Origin: an uncultured Rhodospirillales bacterium | Lineage (GTDB): Bacteria > Pseudomonadota > Alphaproteobacteria > ATCC43930 > CGMCC-115725 | Length of the DNA stretch: 64,000 nucleotides | Direction of reading: 5' to 3' | Assembly: GCA_903822185.1 (NCBI GenBank) | Contig: CAIJOA010000011.1 | Location: 62,001-126,000 of the forward strand | In this document: one piece after another, positions 48,822-56,971 of the stretch | Layout: each line of letters opens with the position of its first letter | Position numbering within the stretch: the stretch's first letter is position 1 | Position numbers and translations under genes: made by a program | The notes under the pieces: model-generated | Databases searched by the model: none | Seen by the model: the letters and a program-made list of their open reading frames with translations, nothing else | What the model was told of the DNA's origin: nothing

Positions 48822-50144
48822 TCAGGTCGGGCGCGGCAGTCCCAGGTTTTCGCGCAGCGTCTTGCCTTCATACTTGGTCTTAAAGCGCCCGCGCCGCACC
48901 AGTTCCGGCACCACGGTATCGACGAATTCGTTCAGCCCTACCGGCAGATGCGCGGGCTGAATGAGGAAGCCATCGACGCCTTCTTTGAGGAACCAGTCCT
49001 CCATTTCGTCGGCAATATGCTGCGGCTTGCCTTTGAGCGTTCGTTGGCCGCGTGCACCCGCGAATTGCTTATAGGAATCGCGGATCGTCAGATTGTCGCG
49101 CCGCGCGACATCCATGATCCGCTTGCCGGAGCTCCCCTCGACATCGGGAATCAAATGATAGGGCAACGGCCCATCGACCCGGAACGGTGTCAGATCGATG
49201 CCGCCCAGTTCGGTCGAAAGAAGCTGCCGCCCGACATCGGGGTGGATCAGCGATTGGAGATATTGATGTTTTTCCTCGGCTTCTTCGTCGGTGCGGCCGA
49301 CGATGACATTCAGCCCCGGCATGATCTTGATGTGCGACGGATCGCGATCGAACTTGTCCATACGGCCGCGAATATCGGCGGAAAAATCTTGCGCCTCTTT
49401 CAGCGTATGCAATGGCGTGAAGACGATCTCGGCGATTTCGGCGGCGAAGTCACGGCCGGTATTGGACGCGCCGGCCTGGGCGAAGACCGGATAACCTTGC
49501 GGCGGCCGCGGCACATTCAACGGACCGCGCACCGAAAAATGTTTGCCCTGATGGCGCAGATAATGAAGCTTCTCGGGTACGAAATAGGTCGATGTCTCGC
49601 GATCACGGACGAAGGCATCGTCGTCCCAGCTATCCCACAAGCCGCGACAGATCTCGACGAATTCACGCGCCCGTTCATAGCGCTCGTCATGGCCGAAATG
49701 TTCGGTGCGGTTGTAGTTATAGGCCTCTGATTTGTTCGACGAGGTGACGACGTTCCACCCGGCCCGGCCTTCGCTCATCATGTCGATCGAGGCGAAGCGG
49801 CGCGCGATCGTATAAGGCTCGTTGTAGCTGGTGGTCGCGGTCGCAACGAGGCCGATATTTTTCGTCGTCGCGGCAAGGCCCGACAGCAGCGTCGTCGGTT
49901 CGAAATAGGCCATATATTGCGGCCAACGGCTCAAGGCCGCGACATTGCCGTCGCGCGTCGCATTGGAGTCCGCCAGAAACACGAGATCGAATTTCGCCCG
50001 TTCGGACGTCTGCGCCAATTCGACATAGTGGCGGAAATTCATCCCGGCATCGGCTTGCGCTTCGGGATGAAGCCATGCCGCGACGTGATTGCCGGTCGGA
50101 TGAAAGAACCCGCCGAGCCGCATCTGACGTTTCGGCTTGGTCAT
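48822..50144 (-). CDS. LLM-class monooxygenase, NtaA/SnaA/DszA family
   Basis: A 440-residue FMNH2-dependent monooxygenase of the NtaA/DszA group: LGGFFHPTGNHVAAWLHPEAQAD, RAKFDLVFLADSN, EPTTLLSGLAATTKNIGLVATATTSYNEPYTIARRFASID and GRAGWNVVTS are all family landmarks. Members attack nitrilotriacetate, EDTA, dibenzothiophene sulfone and similar. It needs a separate flavin reductase; the pair at 15.2-16.2 kb is a candidate. GAGGC precedes the ATG at 50142-50144. It follows the binding-protein gene by 16 bases. Confidence 0.92.
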   Translation of the reverse strand: MTKPKRQMRLGGFFHPTGNHVAAWLHPEAQADAGMNFRHYVELAQTSERAKFDLVFLADSNATRDGNVAALSRWPQYMAYFEPTTLLSGLAATTKNIGLVATATTSYNEPYTIARRFASIDMMSEGRAGWNVVTSSNKSEAYNYNRTEHFGHDERYERAREFVEICRGLWDSWDDDAFVRDRETSTYFVPEKLHYLRHQGKHFSVRGPLNVPRPPQGYPVFAQAGASNTGRDFAAEIAEIVFTPLHTLKEAQDFSADIRGRMDKFDRDPSHIKIMPGLNVIVGRTDEEAEEKHQYLQSLIHPDVGRQLLSTELGGIDLTPFRVDGPLPYHLIPDVEGSSGKRIMDVARRDNLTIRDSYKQFAGARGQRTLKGKPQHIADEMEDWFLKEGVDGFLIQPAHLPVGLNEFVDTVVPELVRRGRFKTKYEGKTLRENLGLPRPT

Positions 50145-50160
50145 CGCGATCTGCCTCGGA

Positions 50161-51270
50161 TTAGCGCGTCCGCCATTGCGGCACGACCTCGGTATTGAGC
50201 CGTTCCGTCCAGACCGCGCGCGACGCCGCCAACAGTTCAGGATCGAAGAAACGAATCTGATCCACGTTCGCGGCACTGGCGCAGCGCGCCTTCTCGGCAT
50301 CGGACAACTGAACCTTTGTGTTGGTCGGTCCTTGATAAGTTCCCACCGCGACGGCCTTTTGCACCGACGGTTCCAACATGATGTTCATGAAGGCGCCTGC
50401 GAGCTCTTCGTTCTTCGTCCCTTTGACGAGGCCAAGATGGCTGATCGAACCGATCGCCTTTTCCTTCGGATAGACATAGGCGATCGGATATTTGTCGTTC
50501 TTCATCGTCTCGAGGTAATAGAGATATTCCGTCGCCAGGGTGACATCGCCCGTCTTCAGCAACGGCGCCCAATCGGTCCAGAACACCGTCAGTTTCGCCG
50601 GACGCAGATCGGCTAGTTTCTTGAAACCCGGATCGATATTGGTCGCCGACCCGCCCGACATTTCGGCAGCGATGATCGTCAATTGTGGCATCGAGGTATG
50701 GACCGGTGCGGCATAGGCCAGCTTGCCGGCGAATTCCGGCTTCCACATATCGGCATAGCTGGTGATCGGGTCTTTGACCGTATCGGGGTTGTAGGCCAGC
50801 ACATAGGCGTTCACTGATACCGGTACGCCGCCCAGCGTGTCCGCCGTCTGGCCGGTTTTAAGGCCGAATGCCCAGGAACCGACATCGGCCGCATTGGGCA
50901 GCGCTTTACGCTGGATCGGCATCAATACGCCGGCCTTCAGTCCCGTGACCATGTTTTCGTCGCCGCCGAAAAACACGTCGATGGTCGGGTTGTCTTTTTG
51001 CGCGAGCAATTTGTTGTAGCGCGCGCCGACCCCGCCGATGTCGTAGGCGATCGTCGCCCCGGTCTGTTTGACGAATTCCGGCTGGACGTTGGCGATGACC
51101 GAGTCCTGACTAACACCGCCCCAGACGGAGACGGTCAAGACCTGGTCCTTCCCGATTGCCGGGGCAGCGAGGGCCGAGCGCAATGGCGAGACCGCACCAA
51201 GCGCCGCGCCGGCGGCAATTCCGCCAACCAGCTTGAGGGCATCGCGTCTTGAAGGATTACGTCGTGCCAT
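50161..51270 (-). CDS. Tat-exported PotD-like substrate-binding protein
   Basis: A 369-residue binding protein with a twin-arginine signal (SRRDALKLVGGIAAGAALGA) and an extracellular solute-binding family 1 body: LTVSVWGGVSQDSVIANVQPEFVKQTGATIAYD, GDENMVTGLKAGVLMPI and LAYNPDTVKDPITSYADMW. It resembles polyamine or thiamine/iron type binders. No permease or ATPase is next to it; instead the monooxygenase gene follows. The Tat route suggests export after folding. A sigma-54-like promoter lies just upstream. Confidence 0.9.
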   Translation of the reverse strand: MARRNPSRRDALKLVGGIAAGAALGAVSPLRSALAAPAIGKDQVLTVSVWGGVSQDSVIANVQPEFVKQTGATIAYDIGGVGARYNKLLAQKDNPTIDVFFGGDENMVTGLKAGVLMPIQRKALPNAADVGSWAFGLKTGQTADTLGGVPVSVNAYVLAYNPDTVKDPITSYADMWKPEFAGKLAYAAPVHTSMPQLTIIAAEMSGGSATNIDPGFKKLADLRPAKLTVFWTDWAPLLKTGDVTLATEYLYYLETMKNDKYPIAYVYPKEKAIGSISHLGLVKGTKNEELAGAFMNIMLEPSVQKAVAVGTYQGPTNTKVQLSDAEKARCASAANVDQIRFFDPELLAASRAVWTERLNTEVVPQWRTR

Positions 51271-51318
51271 ATCGAACTCCGATCACAATAAACGCTGCTC
51301 TTGCGTCACCGCAGCATG

Positions 51319-51335
51319 TGCAAGCGCCGTGCCGC
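51319..51335 (-). promoter_or_regulatory. Sigma-54-type promoter of binding-protein/monooxygenase operon
   Basis: Reverse strand GCGGCACGGCGCTTGCA: GGCACGG, TTGCA and exact GG-N10-GC spacing. Predicted start near 51308, about 38 bases before the ATG at 51270. I see no copy of the 9633-9654 palindrome upstream. Confidence 0.5.
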
Positions 51336-51459
51336 GTGCATCCATGTGACCGCAGCCGGAAAACGCAGAGAAGCATTAATTAGGCGACGGATTGCTGCCT
51401 AAAAGAGAGCGTCTGGTGGCGCTTCGACGATCGCGTCCCATCCGCTAGTATTGGGTGCA

Positions 51460-52614
51460 ATGACAACGTCACCCTCCGAAAACCCCCGACGCCGCCCGCG
51501 ACGATGGTTCCTGTTCTGGCCGTTCGATACTATCGCGCGGTTCTGGCCCGTGTTCCGCAAACGGCACGGCGTGTTGGTGATCCGGATCGACGGCATCGGC
51601 GACATGGTGCTGTTCCATGGCGCCTTCAATCATTACGCCGAGGCGCTGGGCGTCGATCGCGGCGATATCACCATCCTGGGCTGTGACAGTTGGGCAAGGC
51701 TCGCGGCCACTTTCTTTCCCGGTGTGTGTTTCCAGTCGTTCGACGAACATGCCTATGACCGCAATCCGTTTTACCGGCTGAAGATTTCGCTGTGGGTGCG
51801 ACGGCAGGGCTTTGCGGTGGCGCTGCTCGACAGCTTCATGCGCAAGCCTCTAGTCGCCGATAGTCTGCTGTATGTTTCGGGCGCACCGTTACGCGTTGCG
51901 ACCAAACCTTACCTCAGTCCCAAGACACAAAAGCTGTTCGACTGGTATCTGTCGCGCTGTCATCGCGTCATCGATACCGGGCCGCATCCGACGCACGAGA
52001 TCCTGCGTCATTTCACCTTTGTCTCCGCTTTGGCCGGCCGCCCGATCAAAGCCGAGCCGCCGCGCCTCCCTTGGCGAGACAAGACACCGGATTTGCCGAA
52101 GCCCTATGCCGTCATCAATTTCGGCGCCAACGAACCGGGACGTCGTTGGGAATTCGAGAACTTCCTCGCCGTCGCACGCGACCTCAAGGCGCGCGGGATG
52201 ACGGTTGTGTTCGTCGGCGGCCCTGCGGAAGCCGATTACAAAAATCGCCTCGATGGCACCGGCTTCGTCGATCTGATCGGCGCGACCAGCCTTGAAGGGC
52301 TGATGGACGTGCTGCATCACGCCGCGCTCGTCGTCACCAGCGAAACCGGACCGGCCCATCTCGCGGTCGGTCTCGGCGCGCCCAGCATCACCATCCTCGG
52401 CGGCGGACAGTTCGGCGGCTGGATGCCGTTCCCCGACGACGTCACGCCGCCGATGACATTGAGCGTCTATCGCAAGATGCCGTGTTATGGCTGTCTGTGG
52501 AATTGCACCCTGCCTCATACGCGCGGCGAGCCCTATCCCTGCGTCAGCGCCGTGACGGTCGAAGACGTGCTGCAAGCGATCAATCGATTGTTCCCGGTCG
52601 GCACGACGGCTTAA
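51460..52614 (+). CDS. Glycosyltransferase family 9 (heptosyltransferase-like)
   Basis: A 384-residue GT-B enzyme. Near the N-terminus VLVIRIDGIGDMVLFHGAFNHYAE is the GT9 acceptor-side motif; the C-terminal half has PYAVINFGANEPGRRWEFENFLAVAR, TVVFVGGPAEADY and VVTSETGPAHLAVGLGAPSITILGGG. GT9 enzymes add heptose or other sugars to lipopolysaccharide. No other LPS genes lie near. Four Cys close together near the end (CYGCLWNC and CVSA) are unusual. MTTSPSEN was chosen over a start nine bases earlier. Confidence 0.88.
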   Translation: MTTSPSENPRRRPRRWFLFWPFDTIARFWPVFRKRHGVLVIRIDGIGDMVLFHGAFNHYAEALGVDRGDITILGCDSWARLAATFFPGVCFQSFDEHAYDRNPFYRLKISLWVRRQGFAVALLDSFMRKPLVADSLLYVSGAPLRVATKPYLSPKTQKLFDWYLSRCHRVIDTGPHPTHEILRHFTFVSALAGRPIKAEPPRLPWRDKTPDLPKPYAVINFGANEPGRRWEFENFLAVARDLKARGMTVVFVGGPAEADYKNRLDGTGFVDLIGATSLEGLMDVLHHAALVVTSETGPAHLAVGLGAPSITILGGGQFGGWMPFPDDVTPPMTLSVYRKMPCYGCLWNCTLPHTRGEPYPCVSAVTVEDVLQAINRLFPVGTTA

Positions 52615-52618
52615 GCGA

Positions 52619-54115
52619 TCAAGCAAAGAGGCCGTGCAGAAACCAGCGCGGCGCGACATCCGGTTTATAAAACCCCGCGCGATAGAGCCAGAAGCGGCGG
52701 CCCGCTTCATCCTCGACGCAATAATAATCGCGCGTCTCGGCGGCCTCGCGCCACCATTCGGGGGCAATCCGTTCGGGACCATCAGCGCGGCAAACCCGAT
52801 GATGGAGATGCCGCCACCGGAAGGAAAAAGGCGGCTCGTCCGGCACCATCGCCATCGCCTCGATCAGTTCGGGACGCGCTAGCAGGCGCACCGGCCGCCG
52901 CTTTCGTGCATCCCACAGCAACGGCGATTGCTTATCGAGCGCAGGCTGAAACCGCACGGCGCGTTCCGGAATATGACTTGCGCGTAACGCCGGTCGCGCC
53001 AAGGCACGCGCCCCAAGCCGCGTGGTCAGCCGATCGATCAAAGCGGCAAGATCGGTATTGTCCTCGACCGGCGCGTTATCGAAACCAAGCTGTATCGGTG
53101 TCAGACGTTCGGCCAGGGTTGCGGTCAACACCATGTCTTCGATGCCAAGACCGGGATCGATCAAGGGCAAGCGTTCGCGAAAGAGATGAAGCAGATGCCG
53201 CGGATCGCGTGACGGCATTGCGGTGCCGATGGTGGCTTCTTCGACACGGCCATCGACGCGATAGAGCGACAGCGTCAGCTTGCGCGCGCCGGCATCTTCT
53301 TCGGCCAGCTGACGGCATAGCGTATCGAGCAATTTCTGCGTCGAGGCCGCGATGGCTTCCGCCGCCATTATTGGTTCGGCGAAAGTGCGCCGGGTCCAAC
53401 GCAGCCGTTCCGGCGACAAAGGCGATAAGGGTTCCGGCGTCCGATCCAGCGCTTCATCGAGCCGCACGGCGAGCGCTTCACCGCACCGCACAGCGAGCGA
53501 CGCGCGCGGCATTGCATAGAGTTCGCCAATGCGCCGCAATCCCAAGCGCATCAACAAGGCGGCAACTTTCGGCTCAAGCCGTAAGGCAGCGACCGGCAGA
53601 TCGGCCAAGGCTTGGCGGGCACCGCCGCCCGGCACCACGGCAGTATCGCCGCCGCCGAAACGCGCGATAGCCCAAGCCGTACCGGCGCTATCGGCAATCG
53701 CGGCACGGCCCTTAATACCCTGACGCCGCAAACGCGCGACAAGTTGCGCGACGAGCCCCGCCTCACCGCCAAAGAGATGCGCGCAGCCGGTTACGTCGAG
53801 AAAGATGCCGTCCTGACCATCCGGTACCGTCCAGGGACTGAAACGATCGCACCAACGCGCCATACGTAACAACGCGGCGGCATCGCCGGCAAAATCGGCT
53901 TCATCGATGCCGACGTCGGGACGCAGCACTTTCGCATCGGTCAGTCCCATGCCGACCGAGATGCCTTCCGCCTGCGCCGCGTCATTCGCCGCGGTGACGA
54001 TGCGCCGCCCGCCGGCCATCGTCGCCAGAATGAACGGATGCTTATCCTGCCGCCTGTTGCGATAGCGCCAGTCGATCGGCCATTGCGGCAGAAAGAGAGA
54101 CAGAACCCGTCGCAT
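52619..54115 (-). CDS. imuB: Error-prone repair protein ImuB (Y-family polymerase-like)
   Basis: A 498-residue Y-family protein beginning RRVLSLFLPQWPIDWRYRNR, with AANDAAQAEGISVGMGLTDAKVL and a long C-terminal part ending DVAPRWFLHGLFA. ImuB is catalytically inactive and links ImuA and DnaE2 to the beta clamp during SOS mutagenesis; the acidic residues of active Y polymerases are not apparent. It starts inside the 3' end of imuA (74-base overlap). No dnaE2 follows; the next gene is convergent. Confidence 0.92.
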   Translation of the reverse strand: MRRVLSLFLPQWPIDWRYRNRRQDKHPFILATMAGGRRIVTAANDAAQAEGISVGMGLTDAKVLRPDVGIDEADFAGDAAALLRMARWCDRFSPWTVPDGQDGIFLDVTGCAHLFGGEAGLVAQLVARLRRQGIKGRAAIADSAGTAWAIARFGGGDTAVVPGGGARQALADLPVAALRLEPKVAALLMRLGLRRIGELYAMPRASLAVRCGEALAVRLDEALDRTPEPLSPLSPERLRWTRRTFAEPIMAAEAIAASTQKLLDTLCRQLAEEDAGARKLTLSLYRVDGRVEEATIGTAMPSRDPRHLLHLFRERLPLIDPGLGIEDMVLTATLAERLTPIQLGFDNAPVEDNTDLAALIDRLTTRLGARALARPALRASHIPERAVRFQPALDKQSPLLWDARKRRPVRLLARPELIEAMAMVPDEPPFSFRWRHLHHRVCRADGPERIAPEWWREAAETRDYYCVEDEAGRRFWLYRAGFYKPDVAPRWFLHGLFA

Positions 54116-54788
54116 CGCATCCCTCCATTTTCCACATTGCCGGCACCGCGCCGCGACAGCGCAGCAGTTCGACCTGCCATTGCGCGCGACCGACTCCCGG
54201 CTCACCCGGCGTCAGCGATCCGGGCAACGCCGCAACGCGCCAACGCGTCACCGCTGAAGATGCCGCCGTGCTGCTTTCCCGGTGCAGCAGGAAGCCGGTC
54301 ACGCCACTATTTTCGGCCGCAAGCTGAAGCCGGCGGGTCGCCGTCATCGACACACCGGTAATCTCGCCGACCACCGCCGCCAGCGCCGCGCTGCGCAGCC
54401 CTTCTTCCATGACCCAGAGAATTTCCGAATCGTTGGGCGCGCGGGCCAAGATCAGACGCTGCGGTTTCAATCCGAAAAGCGCGAGACCGGGCGCATGGAG
54501 ATCGGGCCGTTTGAGGCACCACAGCACGGGCCGGGCGGGGGAAAGCCGCGCCAGGATTCCGGCGAGGAAAGCCGCCGCGACGGCCCCGTCCTCTTCCTCC
54601 GCAGCCGCCCCTTCGACCTCATGCACCGCCCCCAGCGCCAAGCCGCCACCGGGCAAAGCGGCATCGATCACCGGCACGCCGAATGGCAAGACCGCTCCAC
54701 CCCGGTTGCCCTGTTCGAGCGCCGCCAATTGCCGCCGCAAGGCGTCGAGCTTGGCGGCTTGTTCCCGCTTTTGCGCCGCTTTGGCCAT
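54042..54788 (-). CDS. imuA: SOS mutagenesis protein ImuA
   Basis: A 248-residue RecA-like protein: AAKLDALRRQLAALEQGNRG, LPFGVPVIDAALPGGGLALGAVHEVEG (typical ImuA opening), RPVLWCLKRPDLHAPGLALFGL and GVTGFLLHRES. It lacks a complete Walker A, as ImuA proteins do. It acts with ImuB and DnaE2 in damage-induced mutagenesis. The ATG at 54786-54788 lies close after a LexA box. A longer frame through the LexA box is not family-like. Confidence 0.92.
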   Translation of the reverse strand: MAKAAQKREQAAKLDALRRQLAALEQGNRGGAVLPFGVPVIDAALPGGGLALGAVHEVEGAAAEEEDGAVAAAFLAGILARLSPARPVLWCLKRPDLHAPGLALFGLKPQRLILARAPNDSEILWVMEEGLRSAALAAVVGEITGVSMTATRRLQLAAENSGVTGFLLHRESSTAASSAVTRWRVAALPGSLTPGEPGVGRAQWQVELLRCRGAVPAMWKMEGCDATGSVSLSAAMADRLALSQQAAG

Positions 54789-54806
54789 AAATCCCAACCC
54801 AAGATT

Positions 54807-54821
54807 GTTCTCTATTTGTTC
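54807..54821 (-). promoter_or_regulatory. LexA (SOS) box of imuAB
   Basis: GTTCTCTATTTGTTC on the forward strand, a perfect GTTC-N7-GTTC, 18 bases before the imuA ATG. The position, just ahead of the imuA start, fits repression by LexA. Confidence 0.85.
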
Positions 54822-54932
54822 TATTCTGATGAAAAGAGTCAAGCTTCGCCACCGGTTGCCCTTCCCCTACTTTCGCCTTAGAGAGCGTTGGCAGACGTAG
54901 AGCCGTTCGTATTAAGGCTCAGAAGGACTTCT

Positions 54933-55586
54933 TTGGATTTCATCGGCGCGTTTCGGCATTTTGTCGTCGATTACGGCTATCTCGCCGTGTTCCTGGGCAT
55001 CTTCCTCGAAGATTTCGGCCTGCCGACACCGGGCGAGACCATGCTGATCGCGGGCGCCGTCCTCGCCTCGCATGAACAGCTCAATATTTATTGGCTGCTG
55101 CCCATCGCTTGGCTCGGCGCCGTTCTCGGCGACAGCATCGGCTATCTCATCGGCGCGCGCGGCGGCAACAAGCTGATGGTCAAATACGGCAGCCGCATCG
55201 GCATCACCGACGCGCGGCTGAACAAGGTCGAGCAGTTCTTCGAACGCTATGGCGATATCGTCATCGTCTTCGCGCGTTTCTTCGTCATCCTGCGCCAGCT
55301 CAACGGCATCGTCGCCGGCACGCTGCAAATGCCATGGCCGCGTTTCTTCTTTTACAATGCGCTGGGCGCGGCGCTGTGGGTCGGGTTCTGGGGCGGCGCG
55401 ACATACTGGCTGGGACGGCGGTTCTTCGAATATCTGCGCTCGTTCGGGTGGACCGAACATATGCTGCTGATCATCGGCGCGATCGTCGCCGTCGCCGTCA
55501 TCGCCAGGCTGTGGTGGCATTGGCGGTCGAAGCGCGGCAAGGCCTCGCCAGCCGCCCTCACCGATAAATCCGCCGAAAAAAAATAA
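54933..55586 (+). CDS. DedA family membrane protein
   Basis: A 217-residue DedA/SNARE-associated protein: YGYLAVFLGIFLEDFGLPTPGETMLIAGAVLAS carries the conserved Glu-Asp and Pro-x-Pro-Gly-Glu, followed by LGAVLGDSIGYLIGARGGNKL, FARFFVILRQLNGIVAG (Arg motif) and AALWVGFWGGATYWLG. DedA proteins are lipid-carrier flippase candidates in the inner membrane. AGAAGGAC before the TTG at 54933 favours that start over 54888. Confidence 0.88.
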   Translation: MDFIGAFRHFVVDYGYLAVFLGIFLEDFGLPTPGETMLIAGAVLASHEQLNIYWLLPIAWLGAVLGDSIGYLIGARGGNKLMVKYGSRIGITDARLNKVEQFFERYGDIVIVFARFFVILRQLNGIVAGTLQMPWPRFFFYNALGAALWVGFWGGATYWLGRRFFEYLRSFGWTEHMLLIIGAIVAVAVIARLWWHWRSKRGKASPAALTDKSAEKK

Positions 55587-55595
55587 GTCGCCGGG

Positions 55596-56423
55596 TTATT
55601 CGGCGGGATGCGCCGTCGTGTTCGGCGCACGGCCGAACAACCGCATCAGCCCGGCTATCAGCACCAGCGTGCTGACGTAAAACAAAAGCTGGATGCCGGT
55701 CGGACGCGCAACATAACCGACCAGCGCATGAAGCGCCTGCCCCACAATGCTTTTCTCGGGCAGGATGCGCGATGTATCCCAGAGATTGCCGAGCGGCGGC
55801 ACCAGATCGGCCTGCAGCAGGAACGCCGCGGCCTGCGACGCCATGCCGGCCGCGAGCAGCAGGATCAGCCACGAGGTGACGGCAAAGAGATGCCGCATCG
55901 GAATGGTGACGAGGCCCCAATAGATCGCCGCACCGATGGCCATGCCGCAAACGAGGCCGATCGCACCACCGGTCAGCAGCGACACGGCGCTGCCGCCTTG
56001 CGCGGCGATAATGCCATAGACGAAGAGAACGACTTCCGAACCTTCACGCCCAACCGCGAGACCGCAGAGCAGCGCCAAAGCATAGAGCGGCTTGCTGCCC
56101 GCCAAGACTTCGCTGCCGAGGCGATTGGCCTCGACGACATGTTCCTTGGCATGCCGGCTCATCCAGACATTGTGCCAGCCGAGCATCAGAACCGCGCCGA
56201 GCAGGATCGCGGCGTTGAAAAGCTCCTGACCGATGCCATCGACCGCCGAAGCGATTTCATCCGTCAGGGCCGCGACCACCACGGCGAACAGCACGCCACC
56301 GGCAACACCCGCCGTCACCCACTTGCCGCGTCCGGCCACGCCCTGACTGGCGGCAAGAACGATCCCGACCACCAGGGAGGCTTCAAGGACTTCGCGGAAA
56401 ACGATGACAGCGACGGCTAACAT
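55596..56423 (-). CDS. FTR1 family iron permease
   Basis: A 275-residue protein with seven helices. Two REXXE-type motifs of FTR1/EfeU are seen: REVLEASL at about 9-16 and REGSEVVLF in the fourth helix. It imports ferrous or ferric iron, or works as the permease of an EfeUOB system; efeO and efeB are not here. Start MLAVAVIVF taken because it puts the first helix at the N-terminus; AAAGGTG lies upstream. Confidence 0.9.
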   Translation of the reverse strand: MLAVAVIVFREVLEASLVVGIVLAASQGVAGRGKWVTAGVAGGVLFAVVVAALTDEIASAVDGIGQELFNAAILLGAVLMLGWHNVWMSRHAKEHVVEANRLGSEVLAGSKPLYALALLCGLAVGREGSEVVLFVYGIIAAQGGSAVSLLTGGAIGLVCGMAIGAAIYWGLVTIPMRHLFAVTSWLILLLAAGMASQAAAFLLQADLVPPLGNLWDTSRILPEKSIVGQALHALVGYVARPTGIQLLFYVSTLVLIAGLMRLFGRAPNTTAHPAE

Positions 56424-56466
56424 CCGAGAGCACCTTTCGGGTACGACCGGCACAAACATGTGCAAT

Positions 56467-56481
56467 TGCGAATCGTTCGCA
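56467..56481 (-). promoter_or_regulatory. Inverted repeat before FTR1 permease (possible Fur site)
   Basis: TGCGAA-TCG-TTCGCA, a perfect 6-3-6 palindrome 43 bases before the permease ATG. The core GCGAATnnTTCGC resembles Fur boxes of Proteobacteria. Iron control of an iron permease would be expected; this is inference. Confidence 0.45.
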
Positions 56482-56572
56482 GCATAGCAGATCAGCCCCT
56501 ATGGGCAAGGGCTTACCGTCCCCGCTGCCGGGTGCCATAGACAGACCTCGCCCCTGCCCGGCTGGAGATTTC

Positions 56573-56962
56573 ATGGCATCGACCGTTTCCGACAACGACG
56601 CCGTCCTGAGCGCGAATTTGGAATTTTATCGCGCCTTCACCACCCGGGACATGGGCGCGATGTCGGCGCTTTGGGCCGAAGAGGTTCCGGTTCTTTGCAC
56701 CCACCCCGGCTGGACGCCGCTATCGGGACGCGACGAGGTGCTGCGCAGTTGGCGCAACATCCTCGCCAATCCCGAAGCACCCCATGTCGCCTGCCACGAC
56801 GACCGCGCCGTCCTCTATGGTGACATGGCCATCGTGCTGTGCGAGGAAGAACTCGATACCGGCCACCTGACGGTCACCAACATCTTCCATCGCGAAGGCG
56901 GCCGCTGGCGCATGGTCCATCATCAGGCGAGCCAGATCGTCATGCGCTCGCGCGAGCGCTGA
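56573..56962 (+). CDS. NTF2-like/SnoaL family protein
   Basis: A 129-residue NTF2-fold protein: AVLSANLEFYRAFTTRDMGAMSALWAEEVPVLCTHPGW, LSGRDEVLRSWRNIL, then a beta sheet ending GGRWRMVHHQASQI. This fold hosts small isomerases, hydrolases and binding proteins; the pocket gives no substrate. GGAG before the ATG at 56573 gives the start. Divergent from the FTR1 gene. Confidence 0.88.
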   Translation: MASTVSDNDAVLSANLEFYRAFTTRDMGAMSALWAEEVPVLCTHPGWTPLSGRDEVLRSWRNILANPEAPHVACHDDRAVLYGDMAIVLCEEELDTGHLTVTNIFHREGGRWRMVHHQASQIVMRSRER

Positions 56963-56971
56963 CGCTTTAAT

